Positions 1 to 7,662 of a DNA stretch of 12,610 bases are shown piece by piece. Below the pieces are notes generated by a model. The model worked only from the letters and a program-made list of their open reading frames with translations. It had not been told where the DNA came from and did no database searches. How positions within the stretch are numbered: the stretch's first letter is position 1; each line of letters starts with the position of its first letter. Source of the stretch: Jimgerdemannia flammicorona. Taxonomy: Eukaryota > Mucoromycota > Endogonomycetes > Endogonales > Endogonaceae. Where the stretch lies: NCBI GenBank assembly GCA_003990745.1, contig RBNI01005417.1:1-12610 (forward strand). Reading direction: 5' to 3'. A program made the position numbers and the translations under genes.

Positions 1-30
1 TTTTTATAGTCTCTTGGACTCTTTTATTAC
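1..30 (-). terminator. LINE copy 1 3' end with polyadenylation signal
   Basis: Bases 1-5 are the start of the oligo(A) tail read on the minus strand. Bases 23-28 give AATAAA on the minus strand, about 17 bases before the tail. Copy 2 has the same arrangement (AATAAA at 9453-9458, tail from 9430), and the last bases before the tail (ending ACTAT) are shared by both copies. Confidence 0.7.
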
Positions 31-97
31 CTAGAATCTAATACAGTAATGATTCCCACACCCCAACTACTACTAAGTTATATACAAAGAAAGACCA

Positions 98-788
98 GAA
101 GGACTCATTAGCTTATACTTTCCTTCTACACCTATACAGTGTACTCTATCTGCCACCCCCCACTAGAAGCCTTTATATCTTAGCTAATGGCTTCCACCCA
201 GATCCACCAGAGATAGTAGGTCTCCTGATGTCTCTCTTGGGGAGAATCTCATCTCTCATACCTTCTGCATCAGTAGCACCCATCTCCCCCCCTACAGTTC
301 AATAGCTTGCTTTAACCATCAAGCTCTCAGGCAGTGCAATCTCTTAGGAAAATCCACCAGTCCTAGCCCCCCTTGAACCACTGGTATTGAAAGAGTATCC
401 CAACTGATCTGGGACCACCTCTCAGTCCAAATCCAATCCCTTGTCAGTTTCATCAGTCTCTTTACCACCCAAGCTGAGAAGTCCAAGTGATAAGTAATAT
501 ACCATAGCTTAGAGAACCAGTAGACATTCAGAATTGATACCTGGCCTACTAGGGAGATATGGCAACCTCTCCAGCCTCTAAGAGTCTCCCCTCAGATAGC
601 CACCCTCCTCTCCTACTACACCTATGGCAAGACAGATCTATATACTGAAAGGAAGATACCCAGATATCTTATAGTCTCTCTCATAGGGACAATTATTCCA
701 ATGATGTCCCCTCCTACTAGTCCATTTCCTAATACCATTGTCTCACACTTATACCAGTTGAGTTTTACTCCAGAATGCACCTTATATC

Positions 789-819
<31 letters not shown>

Positions 820-3020
820 CACTCAGAATATATCTCATACTATTCCACTGTCTCCTTGAGTGCCTCAACATCTGCCACTGATCCAAGTCCAACCTCTATA
901 TTATCTGCAAAGGCCCCCACCTTCCATGCCATATCATAAATAGAGAGCCCTGCCACCTTTTGTCAAATTCTATCCATTAAAGGTTCTAATAAAAGGACAT
1001 ATAGAATAAAAGACAGTGGATCCCCCTGGGGAACTTCTCTCTCCAAGGAAAACACCAGACCTTGGTAGTTATTACACAATAGTACCACCCTACTGCCCTC
1101 CAACAGACTCAATATAGAAGCTTGAAAGTTCAGAGGAACTCTAATTCTATCCAGCACCTTGTCCAGCCACATCTGCCAAAAATGATCATAGGCCTTCTCC
1201 TGGTCCAAAAAGACCAGTCTCCCATCTAATCCACTAGCTCATGCCCCTTCAATGATGCCATAGACCCATGCTATCCCATCTCTGATAAGCCTGCCTCCAA
1301 CAAAGCCCTGCTGCTCCTCACCCAGTACCTATTGGACAACTTTCTGTAATCTTACTACAATCACCTTAGTAATCATCTTCCTGTCTATATCTAGAAGTAT
1401 GATTGGTCTCTAATTCTTCCAGTCCTCCCTTCTCCTCTTGTCTTTGTACAATAGGGCCACTAGCTCCAGGTCTTGCTCTCCAACCCACTGACCATTTAGA
1501 AGAACAAGGTCATAAAGGGCTACTATCTCTCCTAATACTCCTGGGATCCTCACTATCTTCTTCCAAAAGTCCCAAAGTAGACTATCTTCTCCTGGTGCCA
1601 TTCTAAGCTTAGTTGCCACCAGGACTCTCTGGATCTCCTTCTCTTGGACTGGTAGGACCAAATACCCCAGGCCCTCCACTTGCAGTGGCTCTCAACCCTC
1701 CAAAGTGTCTTCAATCATCTCAGCATCAGCACCCCCTTCCTTCTCACTCCACAGCCCCCTCTACTGCTCCTTCAACAGCTCCAAGATCTGTTGGATACCA
1801 TGTACCATTTCTCCATCTGTATCTAGAACTCCATCTCATCAATACTGTACCCTTCTTGCTTGGAGGAGTCTTGACAAGTATCTAGTAGGCCTCTCACCCT
1901 CCTCAAGTCCCTGTCACCTCAGCTGAGCTGCCATTTTCTTCATATGTGACTCTTCCTCCTCTCTCAATACCTATTGCAACTTCATCACTTCCAGCTTAGC
2001 TTGCCCTAACCTCCAATTATCCCCCTCTCCAGAGTTTAACAAATCAGCCCATTCTATCTGCAATCTAACCAACCTATTGAAAGTACATCTCACCCTTTTC
2101 CTTCTCTATCTCCCAGTATCCCTACCAACTCTACCTCAGTAACCCCTCACAGCCTCTTTCAACTTCATTCACTAGACATCTACTGGCAAGCCCTCATATA
2201 TCCAGCTAGTGATCCTCATCTGAATGTCCACCACTGAAGGGTCCCATAATACCTTTTCATCCAGCAGAGAGGAGTTAAGGCATCAATGTCCAGGTCCATC
2301 TCCACTCTCCCCAAACTGCCCCTACCCTAACAGCCCCCAGTGATCTGATCATGGGCACCACTCTACCTCTATAGTCTTTTAAACATCCATGACCCAGTAT
2401 TTGGCTGTCAAGATTCAGTCAATCCTTGTACCCAGGCCATTCACTCAGTGTGTGTAGACCCTCTTGTCTCCCCAATGTATTCTGCCCATATCTCCTAAGG
2501 AGCTAAGATCCTCCACCTCCTTCTATATATCCAGGCCACCACTCCTTCTACCAGTACTCCTCCCTCCATCAGTTCTATCTAACTGTAGATTCTGCATCAT
2601 ATTGAAGTCACCTCTCAAAACATCTACCCCATCCTCCACTAGAGTGCTCTCCTCCAAAAGACCCTTAATCTATGCAATCCACTCATCCCTTTCTGCAGAG
2701 CAGTAGCAAGAGCCAACCCTCACTAGCTCTCACCCAGGTCAATGCCATTCTCCCCATACCAACTGGTCTCCCCAGCTCCTGATTCCACCTAGATCTCCTT
2801 TACCATTCTGTACCAAAATTGCCACTTTGCCAATCCAAGCTGTAGCTCCTCCCCATTCTCTAGTCTACTCCACTTGATCTACTTTATTCTTGCACTGTAC
2901 ATTCTGCAGCAGAAATAGATCAGCCTCTAATCTCTTAAACCAAGTGAAAATATTCTTATGCCCCCCAGATCCCTATAACCTATTCACATTTAGAGAGAAA
3001 ATATTAGTTATACTATTCAT
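98..3020 (-). pseudogene. LINE copy 1 ORF2: AP-endonuclease and reverse transcriptase, decayed and internally deleted
   Basis: The ATG at 3020 opens a typical APE start (MNSITNIFSLNVN...), followed by FLLQN near 2900, GDFN at 2601-2612, GTRIDWIL-type residues near 2438 (the W is now a stop) and SDH at 2340-2348. The RT domain follows: LVALLYKDK near 1450, DQEKAYD near 1200, PQGDPLS from 1031 and FADN at 900-911. The frame holds from 3020 to about 834 without a frameshift but with many stops. The active-site FADD has become FADN, and a lesion of this kind should abolish polymerase activity. A nested insertion at 781-833 shifts the frame. The region matching the copy 2 C-terminus, including the CCHC knuckle, is missing because of a deletion whose junction lies between about 98 and 139. 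In LINEs the protein nicks the target and reverse transcribes the element RNA; this copy cannot do so. Confidence 0.9.
781..833 (-). mobile_element. Nested LINE-tail insertion: 26-nt oligo(A) plus about 13 bases of LINE 3' end
   Basis: Compared with copy 2, copy 1 carries 53 extra bases here. They contain 26 T on the plus strand (789-814) followed by ATAATCACTCAGA (815-827), which resembles the LINE 3' terminus ATAGTTACTCGGA directly after the copy 2 tail; all three differences are transitions. TATATC occurs on both sides (783-788 and 829-834) and could be a short target-site duplication. The reading frame downstream is shifted by the amount expected from 53 bases. The simplest reading is an extremely 5'-truncated insertion of the same family in the same orientation. 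A simple A-tract expansion is less likely because the terminus-like bases sit at the correct end of the tract. Confidence 0.55.
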
Positions 3021-3057
3021 TGAGAGTAATGATTAGAAGTAAGATTATACTCATCCT

Positions 3058-5064
3058 CTACAAATCCACATTCATCTCCTCCTGTACCACATCCAGATTA
3101 TGTTTAGCAGCCAATTCCTCCTCTTCAGCCCTCTTTGCCTCCAATCTAACCAGAAGTTCAGTCAGCTTGCCATTCTCCTTTTCCTCAAAGTCCTCATGAT
3201 ACTCCAGACAGGCCTCTGGCCAGAGTTGCAAGCTATAACACTCTGCCTAACAAAAGGTGGCCCTCTCACCAGCAACAACTACCAGTTTAGCCTCTCTCTC
3301 CTTATCAACCTTATACCCCTCTTCCTCCAGAAAAATTATCAGCACCTCTGCCTTCAGTGCCTCCACTACCCCATCACTATACAGAATCTATGCCCAATAC
3401 TCCTCACTCATCACTCTCAGGTCCACTTCTCCCAACTCTTCAGCTGCAAAGTTGTTCATCATCCAGCTCATCCACAGCAGGTTACCCACCTTCTTCCCTT
3501 CTGGTGATGCTGGCCTTCCTGTACTCAGTATCATAGTATCTGCCCCTGTACTTACAGTCTTATCCCACTCCTCCTCTGAGACATCCACCAGCTCATCTTT
3601 GCCAACTGCCACTTCCTGTCCCCCTTTCACTACATCGGAAACTCCAAAGTGAACTTGCTGGGCACCTCACATCAGCATATCCTCTGCTGCCCTGCTCTTT
3701 GCAGCTGGGCCCCTCCTGACAAGAGGGAGAGTGTCTTCCAAGACTTATTCCCAGACTTCAAATGTACCATCTGCATAAGGGTCTTTATACAGCATCTTCC
3801 TGGCCTCCTTCTGATCCTCCTCCACATTCTCTCCTCTCTTACTAGTCCAGACACTCACTTCAGCACCCCCAGACTTCCCAGTGCCACTAGCATTCATCTT
3901 TGCCCCTCCTTCTATGCTTGTCAATAACTCTCTCTACCTCTTGTACCCTTGAGCCCACTCCCATTGCCTCTTCTCAGTGTGAATATATTTCCCCTCTACA
4001 ATCTCCAAATGTATTAACTCTACATATATCTTCTAGGCCTTTGCCCTCTGCTCTACTGCTCTACTCATCTCCTCCAGAGTCTCCAACAGATTCTCCTCCT
4101 TCTCCTCACTCCCTTTCACCCTCAATACCTTATAAATGAAGGCCCCTCACAGCATTACTGAGGGCCAGTCACTTGTCTTCCCCATGACCTCTCTCTCAGC
4201 CAGTCTAATCCTGACATCAATGTCACTAGTTCTGAAAGTAGTCCCCTCTCACATCTGGAATCTGATATCTACCCCTTCTTTATACTCTACCATCACCTCT
4301 TCCACCCTCCTCCTAGTCTTAACCTTTGTCACCATAGACACTCTCTTTACCAGTAACTGAACCACTCTGGAGTCCCACCTCAAACACCATACCATAGGGA
4401 CCACTATCTCACCTACTACTACTCCAGTCTTCAATACTTCCTCTAGTAGGCCTATCTCCTCAAAACCCACTTCAATCTCCTCCAATCTCTTCAGGAACTT
4501 CACTGAAACTGCACCAGCCACCTGCTTCAAGATAATCCCCAGAACCATTCTTACTATCACTGCTAAGTCCTAGAAGTATAAGATCACTACAAACTCCAAG
4601 ATTGACTTCTTGAGTAATGGTGCCACCATCAACTCCATCACACCATCAGCCAGATTCCCTTTCCTCTTTGGTCCCATCTGCCTGGCTCTATCATCAACAG
4701 TCATATCTGGATTTTTTTCCAGATTCCCAGTCATACCACCATCAGCAGTCCCCCCCCTACTTCTAGCAGCTACTCTACCAGCTCTTCTACCCATCAGCTG
4801 AGAAGCTACCTCTCCTGCTTCCTCTTCCCCCTGCTTCCTCTTCCCCTCAGTCTGCTCACCACAAGATCCAACAGACCATTCTCTAGTCTTCAACATATCA
4901 GTAAAGCTCCTTCCTCTCTGCCCTCCCACTCCTCCCCCAGTACTGCTACCTTCACTTAAACTGCTCTGCCCACTTAGACCCCCAAAAGACCCCATTCTCA
5001 ATCCATACTCTTGACCAATATATTGCCAGTCAAAGGCTCTAGATCTATCCAACTTAGTATACAT
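3058..5064 (-). pseudogene. LINE copy 1 ORF1, decayed by stops but without frameshift
   Basis: From the ATG at 5064 a single frame runs 668 codons to the TAG at 3058-3060, with nine in-frame stops (4568, 4249, 4147, 4033, 3934, 3745, 3667, 3388, 3247; lowest base of each). No frame change is needed. The first 120 residues are Gly/Ser/Arg-rich with basic patches. Around 4130-3940 and again at 3200-3070 the product is rich in Glu/Lys/Leu in a pattern suggesting coiled coil (for example EEKEENLLETLEEM and LTELLVRLEAKRAEEEE). LINE ORF1 proteins usually bind element RNA and oligomerise, often through coiled coils; that role is assumed here by position. I see no zinc knuckle and no clear RRM. The start could be slightly upstream, since ORF1 begins close to the presumed 5' end. 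Confidence 0.82.
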
Positions 5065-5084
5065 GTCAGCTTACATGTTGATTG

Positions 5085-5399
5085 CTATGATCCTAGTATC
5101 TTTCTCCAATAAATGTCTTGAAAGTATATTGTAAAAGTTGGTATAATGTGAATGGTAGCTGCAAGAGGCCTGAGGCTAAGCATACCATTCAGACTCTTTT
5201 CAAGAAGTTTATTCTCATCAAAAATATAATTAATTTGCTCACAGACTGCTTTATCATGAATTCTAAACAAATGCACTTTATAAGTACTAAGGTAATATAC
5301 TTTGCCAATATATTGATCAGAATGAGGCATATAGACATTTTGGGCTCAGTCATAACTATAATGGGCAACTACATTAATACTGCAGAATGATATCTCATC
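5085..5399 (-). pseudogene. Ty1/copia-like integrase C-terminal remnant
   Basis: The minus-strand ORF ending at 5085 contains QYIGKVYYLSTYKVHLFRIH followed by QINYIFDENKLLEK. The spacing resembles the C-terminal part of fungal copia integrases, where a GYLVGY...IYRI stretch is followed 15-20 residues later by a FDE motif (here at 5214-5222). Upstream on the same strand the frame carries stops (one near 5340). The element is cut off at its downstream side by LINE copy 1, so RT and RNase H are absent. The assignment rests on family knowledge and a short motif only. It could instead be an unrelated AT-rich ORF. Confidence 0.5.
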
Positions 5400-5865
5400 T
5401 TTCAGTATAAAATAATTCTGATTAATAAGTTTTCTTTATTCTTCCACCAATTTGATATTTCTGTTATAATAATTTTATTCTAGCTTGACTTTGGTGAGAT
5501 GCTCTTTATATCTCTTTAATAAGTCTTGAGCCTCTTCTTCTTTATGAGCTTTGAATTGTAAATCATTCCACAAATGTTAACAGGTATTATATATGTCAGT
5601 TTGAGGACTCATTATTTGGATACATAGAGTTAGCTGATGCTACAATTTATAGAAGACATCATATTTTAGGGTGCATAGAGTACTATCTTCCAGGTCAGCT
5701 AAAAAGTTGCAGTGAATAGATTTAAAGCTCATTTCTACTGGTAAAAAGATTATTGATTGAGTCATATGATTAATATTTCTCATCAGACTAGGCAGTCTAT
5801 AAACTTCAGTATAATTCAAAAGAAAATTCTTAACAGTAGTAGTAATTGTAAGCATACAACCCCCA
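5400..5865 (-). other. AT-rich stretch, possibly upstream part of the copia-like remnant
   Basis: The minus strand has an open stretch at 5640-5855 and, around 5490-5560, a readable segment HLWNDLQFKAHKEEEAQDLL. The whole is broken by stops and I recognise no integrase catalytic residues. Its orientation and position fit an extension of the integrase remnant, but the sequence alone does not prove it. Confidence 0.25.
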
Positions 5866-6110
5866 AGCCACTGAAATCATACATAACCTCTGAACAAATC
5901 TGGAAATCACCTGCAAGATCATGAAGCTGAGTCAAACCAAAGTTATAGTATACAAAGCTGAGTCAACATGAAGTCATAGAATACAAAATTTACACAAACA
6001 GAATCTTACCAACCAGGACAAAATATATATACTGAGCACCAAGATACATCGAAATAGAAGAACCAAAACAAACCAAACAAATAACCCCAACTCCTAAACA
6101 TATATTATAA
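5866..6110 (+). repeat. LTR-like region ending at a primer-binding-site-like sequence
   Basis: This AT-rich, A-rich block contains two tandem 31-bp units, then TATATATA near 6024-6031, and ends directly before TGGTGACCCC. That order (U3 repeats, TATA, PBS) fits the right half of a 5' LTR on the plus strand. No matching 3' LTR is seen in the window: the LTR-like regions at 7173 and 8765 have different sequences. The left boundary is not defined, and the call is tentative. Confidence 0.35.
5924..5985 (+). repeat. Two tandem 31-bp units with GCTGAGTCA
   Basis: Units 5924-5954 and 5955-5985 share 25 of 31 bases. Each begins AAGCTGAGTCAA, holding the bZIP-type (AP-1/Gcn4) consensus TGAGTCA at 5928-5934 and 5959-5965. 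Repeated activator sites are common in the U3 of LTR elements; binding here is inferred. Confidence 0.7.
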
Positions 6111-6128
6111 TGGTGACCCCAGAATGAT
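6111..6128 (+). other. Primer-binding-site-like sequence
   Basis: TGGTGACCCCAGAATGAT follows an AT-rich LTR-like end. A TGG start pairs with the CCA end of a tRNA, and TGGTGACCCC-type sites follow the 5' LTR in many fungal Ty3/Gypsy elements. The priming tRNA cannot be named from the sequence. Confidence 0.45.
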
Positions 6129-6347
6129 GACATCAGTACAGGAGACAGCCTTTCCTTGCAAGCCACCAGATTGGAGCACAAGAAGATTATATGACATACA
6201 AGATGAGCAATGATGACCAACTGTAAGTCATTGTGACCACAGTACAAGTATTCTGAAGAATATAAAAGAAGGATCAAGGAACCACAGTAGCAGTAATCAA
6301 CAAGAACCACCAATCCCAAAATAGCTCAAAGACTTACCACAAACAAA
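6129..6347 (+). promoter_or_regulatory. Leader before ORF A with a TATA-like box
   Basis: No coding region is supported here. TATAAAAG lies at 6263-6270, about 78 bases before the ATG of ORF A, and could be its promoter. In an LTR element this stretch would instead be the untranslated leader between the PBS and the first ORF. Confidence 0.3.
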
Positions 6348-7172
6348 ATGCCTGCTGCCTGCCAAACCTCAAGGTCAAGGAACCACCATGGCACCTCAGT
6401 TGAAGAAAGAATATTCCAGGATATCAGAAGAACCATGGGGACCTGCTCAAGAAGGACTCCTAGTGTCTACCTGGGTACTGCAGACCCTTATCACTTCATT
6501 CTCTACTGCTGTGAAATGGAAACAAGGATCACCATTGCTACTGAATGTCTCCAAATGTGGCAGGAGTATGAAATAGGAAAGCTCCTCTGCCAGGAGTTCC
6601 CATAGGCCAGTACCCAAGAGCTTCAAGATGCCACTCCCATGGATATATATGAAACAAGGACAGCTAAGAAGATCTATCAGATCTTCAGGCATGCACCATG
6701 GTCGATCCCCAACTTGGAGTATGTTAGAGTCTCAGATTTCAGAGATCTGTCATCCTGCCATATCAATGCACTAGAAGCCAGAGTGGCTACAGAAGCCCAG
6801 TCCACTATCACCCTCAACAGCGAAGAAGTAGAAGACTTCTGGCATTCTATCCTTCAGAATAACCCAGACCAATTCCTGTAAGGATTGATCTCAGTATTTC
6901 AAGGCCCAAGCATCTGGGTTAGATCCTCTCAAGACCCCACATTTGTCTCCTATTTTGTGGAAGAGATCCTCATAGACTGGAGAGCTCCAGATTTTGTTCC
7001 TGATTTTCCTGCCACAGCCGAACGTGATGATGTCATCGGCGATGACGTCATCCTGTACGACATACCTGAAGTACATGAAACGCGTGACCTGCATGAAGAA
7101 TTTATAGATCTCATCTCCTTCAGTGATGATAATGATGATGAAGCTCCCATGGTCCTGAACTTTCTGCTCTAA
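6348..7172 (+). pseudogene. ORF A: unrecognised protein with acidic C-terminus, possible gag-like ORF of an LTR element
   Basis: One frame from the ATG at 6348 to the TAA at 7170-7172 covers 274 codons and is interrupted by only two stops, TAG at 6603-6605 and TAA at 6879-6881. The middle part reads like a folded protein (for example LYCCEMETRITIATECLQMW and TAKKIYQIFRHAPWSIPNLE). The last 80 residues are strongly acidic, with RDDVIGDDVI near 7023-7052 and SFSDDNDDE near the end. I see no zinc knuckle, protease or RT motif, and do not recognise the family. It lies downstream of a PBS-like site and ends 7 bases before a repeat-bearing LTR-like region, which suggests the only ORF of a non-autonomous LTR element. 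A frameshift in the first 40 codons is possible, because another frame is open from 6388. A decayed host gene remains an alternative. Confidence 0.5.
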
Positions 7173-7179
7173 GTTCTTT

Positions 7180-7341
7180 ATTACACTGGATAATGCCAGC
7201 ACTGATATTCTTATGTAACACCAGATAATACCAGCACTGGTATTCTGAGGTGACATGAAATTGTTCCAGTACCGGCATTTTGATGTGACACTAAATAATG
7301 CCAGCATCCTGAACCTATACAACCACCAATGCCAGCCCTGA
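7180..7341 (+). repeat. 35-bp imperfect tandem repeats, about 4.5 units
   Basis: Units lie at about 7180-7213, 7214-7248, 7249-7283 and 7284-7312, with a degenerate fifth part to 7341. The common core is TAATGCCAGCACTGGTATTC. The second unit holds a dyad with 7-base arms at 7228-7243 (ATACCAG, CA, CTGGTAT). The repeats lie upstream of the TATAAATA box, as expected for U3 enhancer repeats. Confidence 0.8.
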
Positions 7342-7411
7342 AACTTAGTAGTTTTAGTTATTGGAATTTATATTTAGCTTTATATCTTAGCAATCATTGA
7401 ATTATATTTTG

Positions 7412-7444
7412 TATAAATACCCCTCTTATTTCCTCTGAAATAAA
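7412..7444 (+). promoter_or_regulatory. TATA box and AATAAA of the LTR-like region after ORF A
   Basis: TATAAATA at 7412-7419 is followed after 19 bases by AATAAA at 7439-7444. This pairing of start and polyadenylation signals is compact, as in the R region of LTR elements. Confidence 0.5.
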
Positions 7445-7610
7445 GTCAGTCAGTTCCAGTTTCACTTATACACACTTCCTTGCAAGCAATCTAAGAGATA
7501 ACAAGACAGTTAAAGATAAGAAGTTTGAGGACTATAAGACCTTGGGAAGGTACTCCAATAAGAACTTGCTTATAACAACTTGAGTTAGTCTAAGAGATAC
7601 ACCTTGAAGA

Positions 7611-7662
7611 GAATCTGGCGTATTTGAAGGACTCAGTGACCACTACATGACAATATACAAAT
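7611..7662 (+). other. Short leader before ORF B
   Basis: It contains the PBS-like TGGCGTATTTGAAGG (7616-7630) and no ORF. Its role is uncertain. Confidence 0.25.

Larger units (their letters stand above)
1..5064 (-). mobile_element. LINE (L1/Tx1-like non-LTR retrotransposon), copy 1, nearly full length and decayed
   Basis: A two-ORF LINE lying on the minus strand. In its own direction the order is ORF1 (from 5064), a gap of about 37 bases, then ORF2 (from 3020) with endonuclease and reverse transcriptase, then a short 3' UTR ending near base 6 in an oligo(A) tail of which only 5 bases are inside the window. The 3' terminus matches that of copy 2 (copy 1 bases 6-30, copy 2 bases 9431-9460), which fixes the 3' end. 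The 5' end is set only by the ORF1 start and by copia-like sequence beginning by 5085, so it is uncertain by some tens of bases. CpG is nearly absent. Against copy 2 it has a small nested insertion (781-833) and an internal deletion near bases 98-139. Confidence 0.93.
7173..7610 (+). repeat. LTR-like promoter region downstream of ORF A
   Basis: Directly after ORF A come the 35-bp repeats, then TATAAATA at 7412-7419 and AATAAA at 7439-7444, then an AC-rich stretch and a region without ORFs. Repeats, TATA box and close polyadenylation signal in this order are typical of U3-R of an LTR. The left edge is set by the ORF A stop. The right edge is a guess: TGGCGTATTTGAAGG at 7616-7630 could be a second PBS-like site. 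No second copy of this LTR is in the window. Confidence 0.45.

Noticed and set aside
622..822. Minus-strand ORF with a poly-lysine start
   Set aside because: The lysine run is translation of the inserted oligo(A) tract; the rest is ordinary LINE RT sequence.
3100..3652. Long plus-strand ORFs opposite ORF1
   Set aside because: They are antisense shadows of the G/A-rich LINE coding strand, giving Ser/Pro/Leu-rich products without motifs.
5118..5390. Plus-strand ORF of 90 codons
   Set aside because: It overlaps the copia-like minus-strand frame and has no recognisable feature.
6891..7322. Minus-strand ORF of 143 codons
   Set aside because: It runs through ORF A and the 35-bp tandem repeats in antisense; composition follows the opposite strand.
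7180..7341. Possible CRISPR array
   Set aside because: The units are contiguous and diverged with no unique spacers, and the context is a eukaryotic retroelement.
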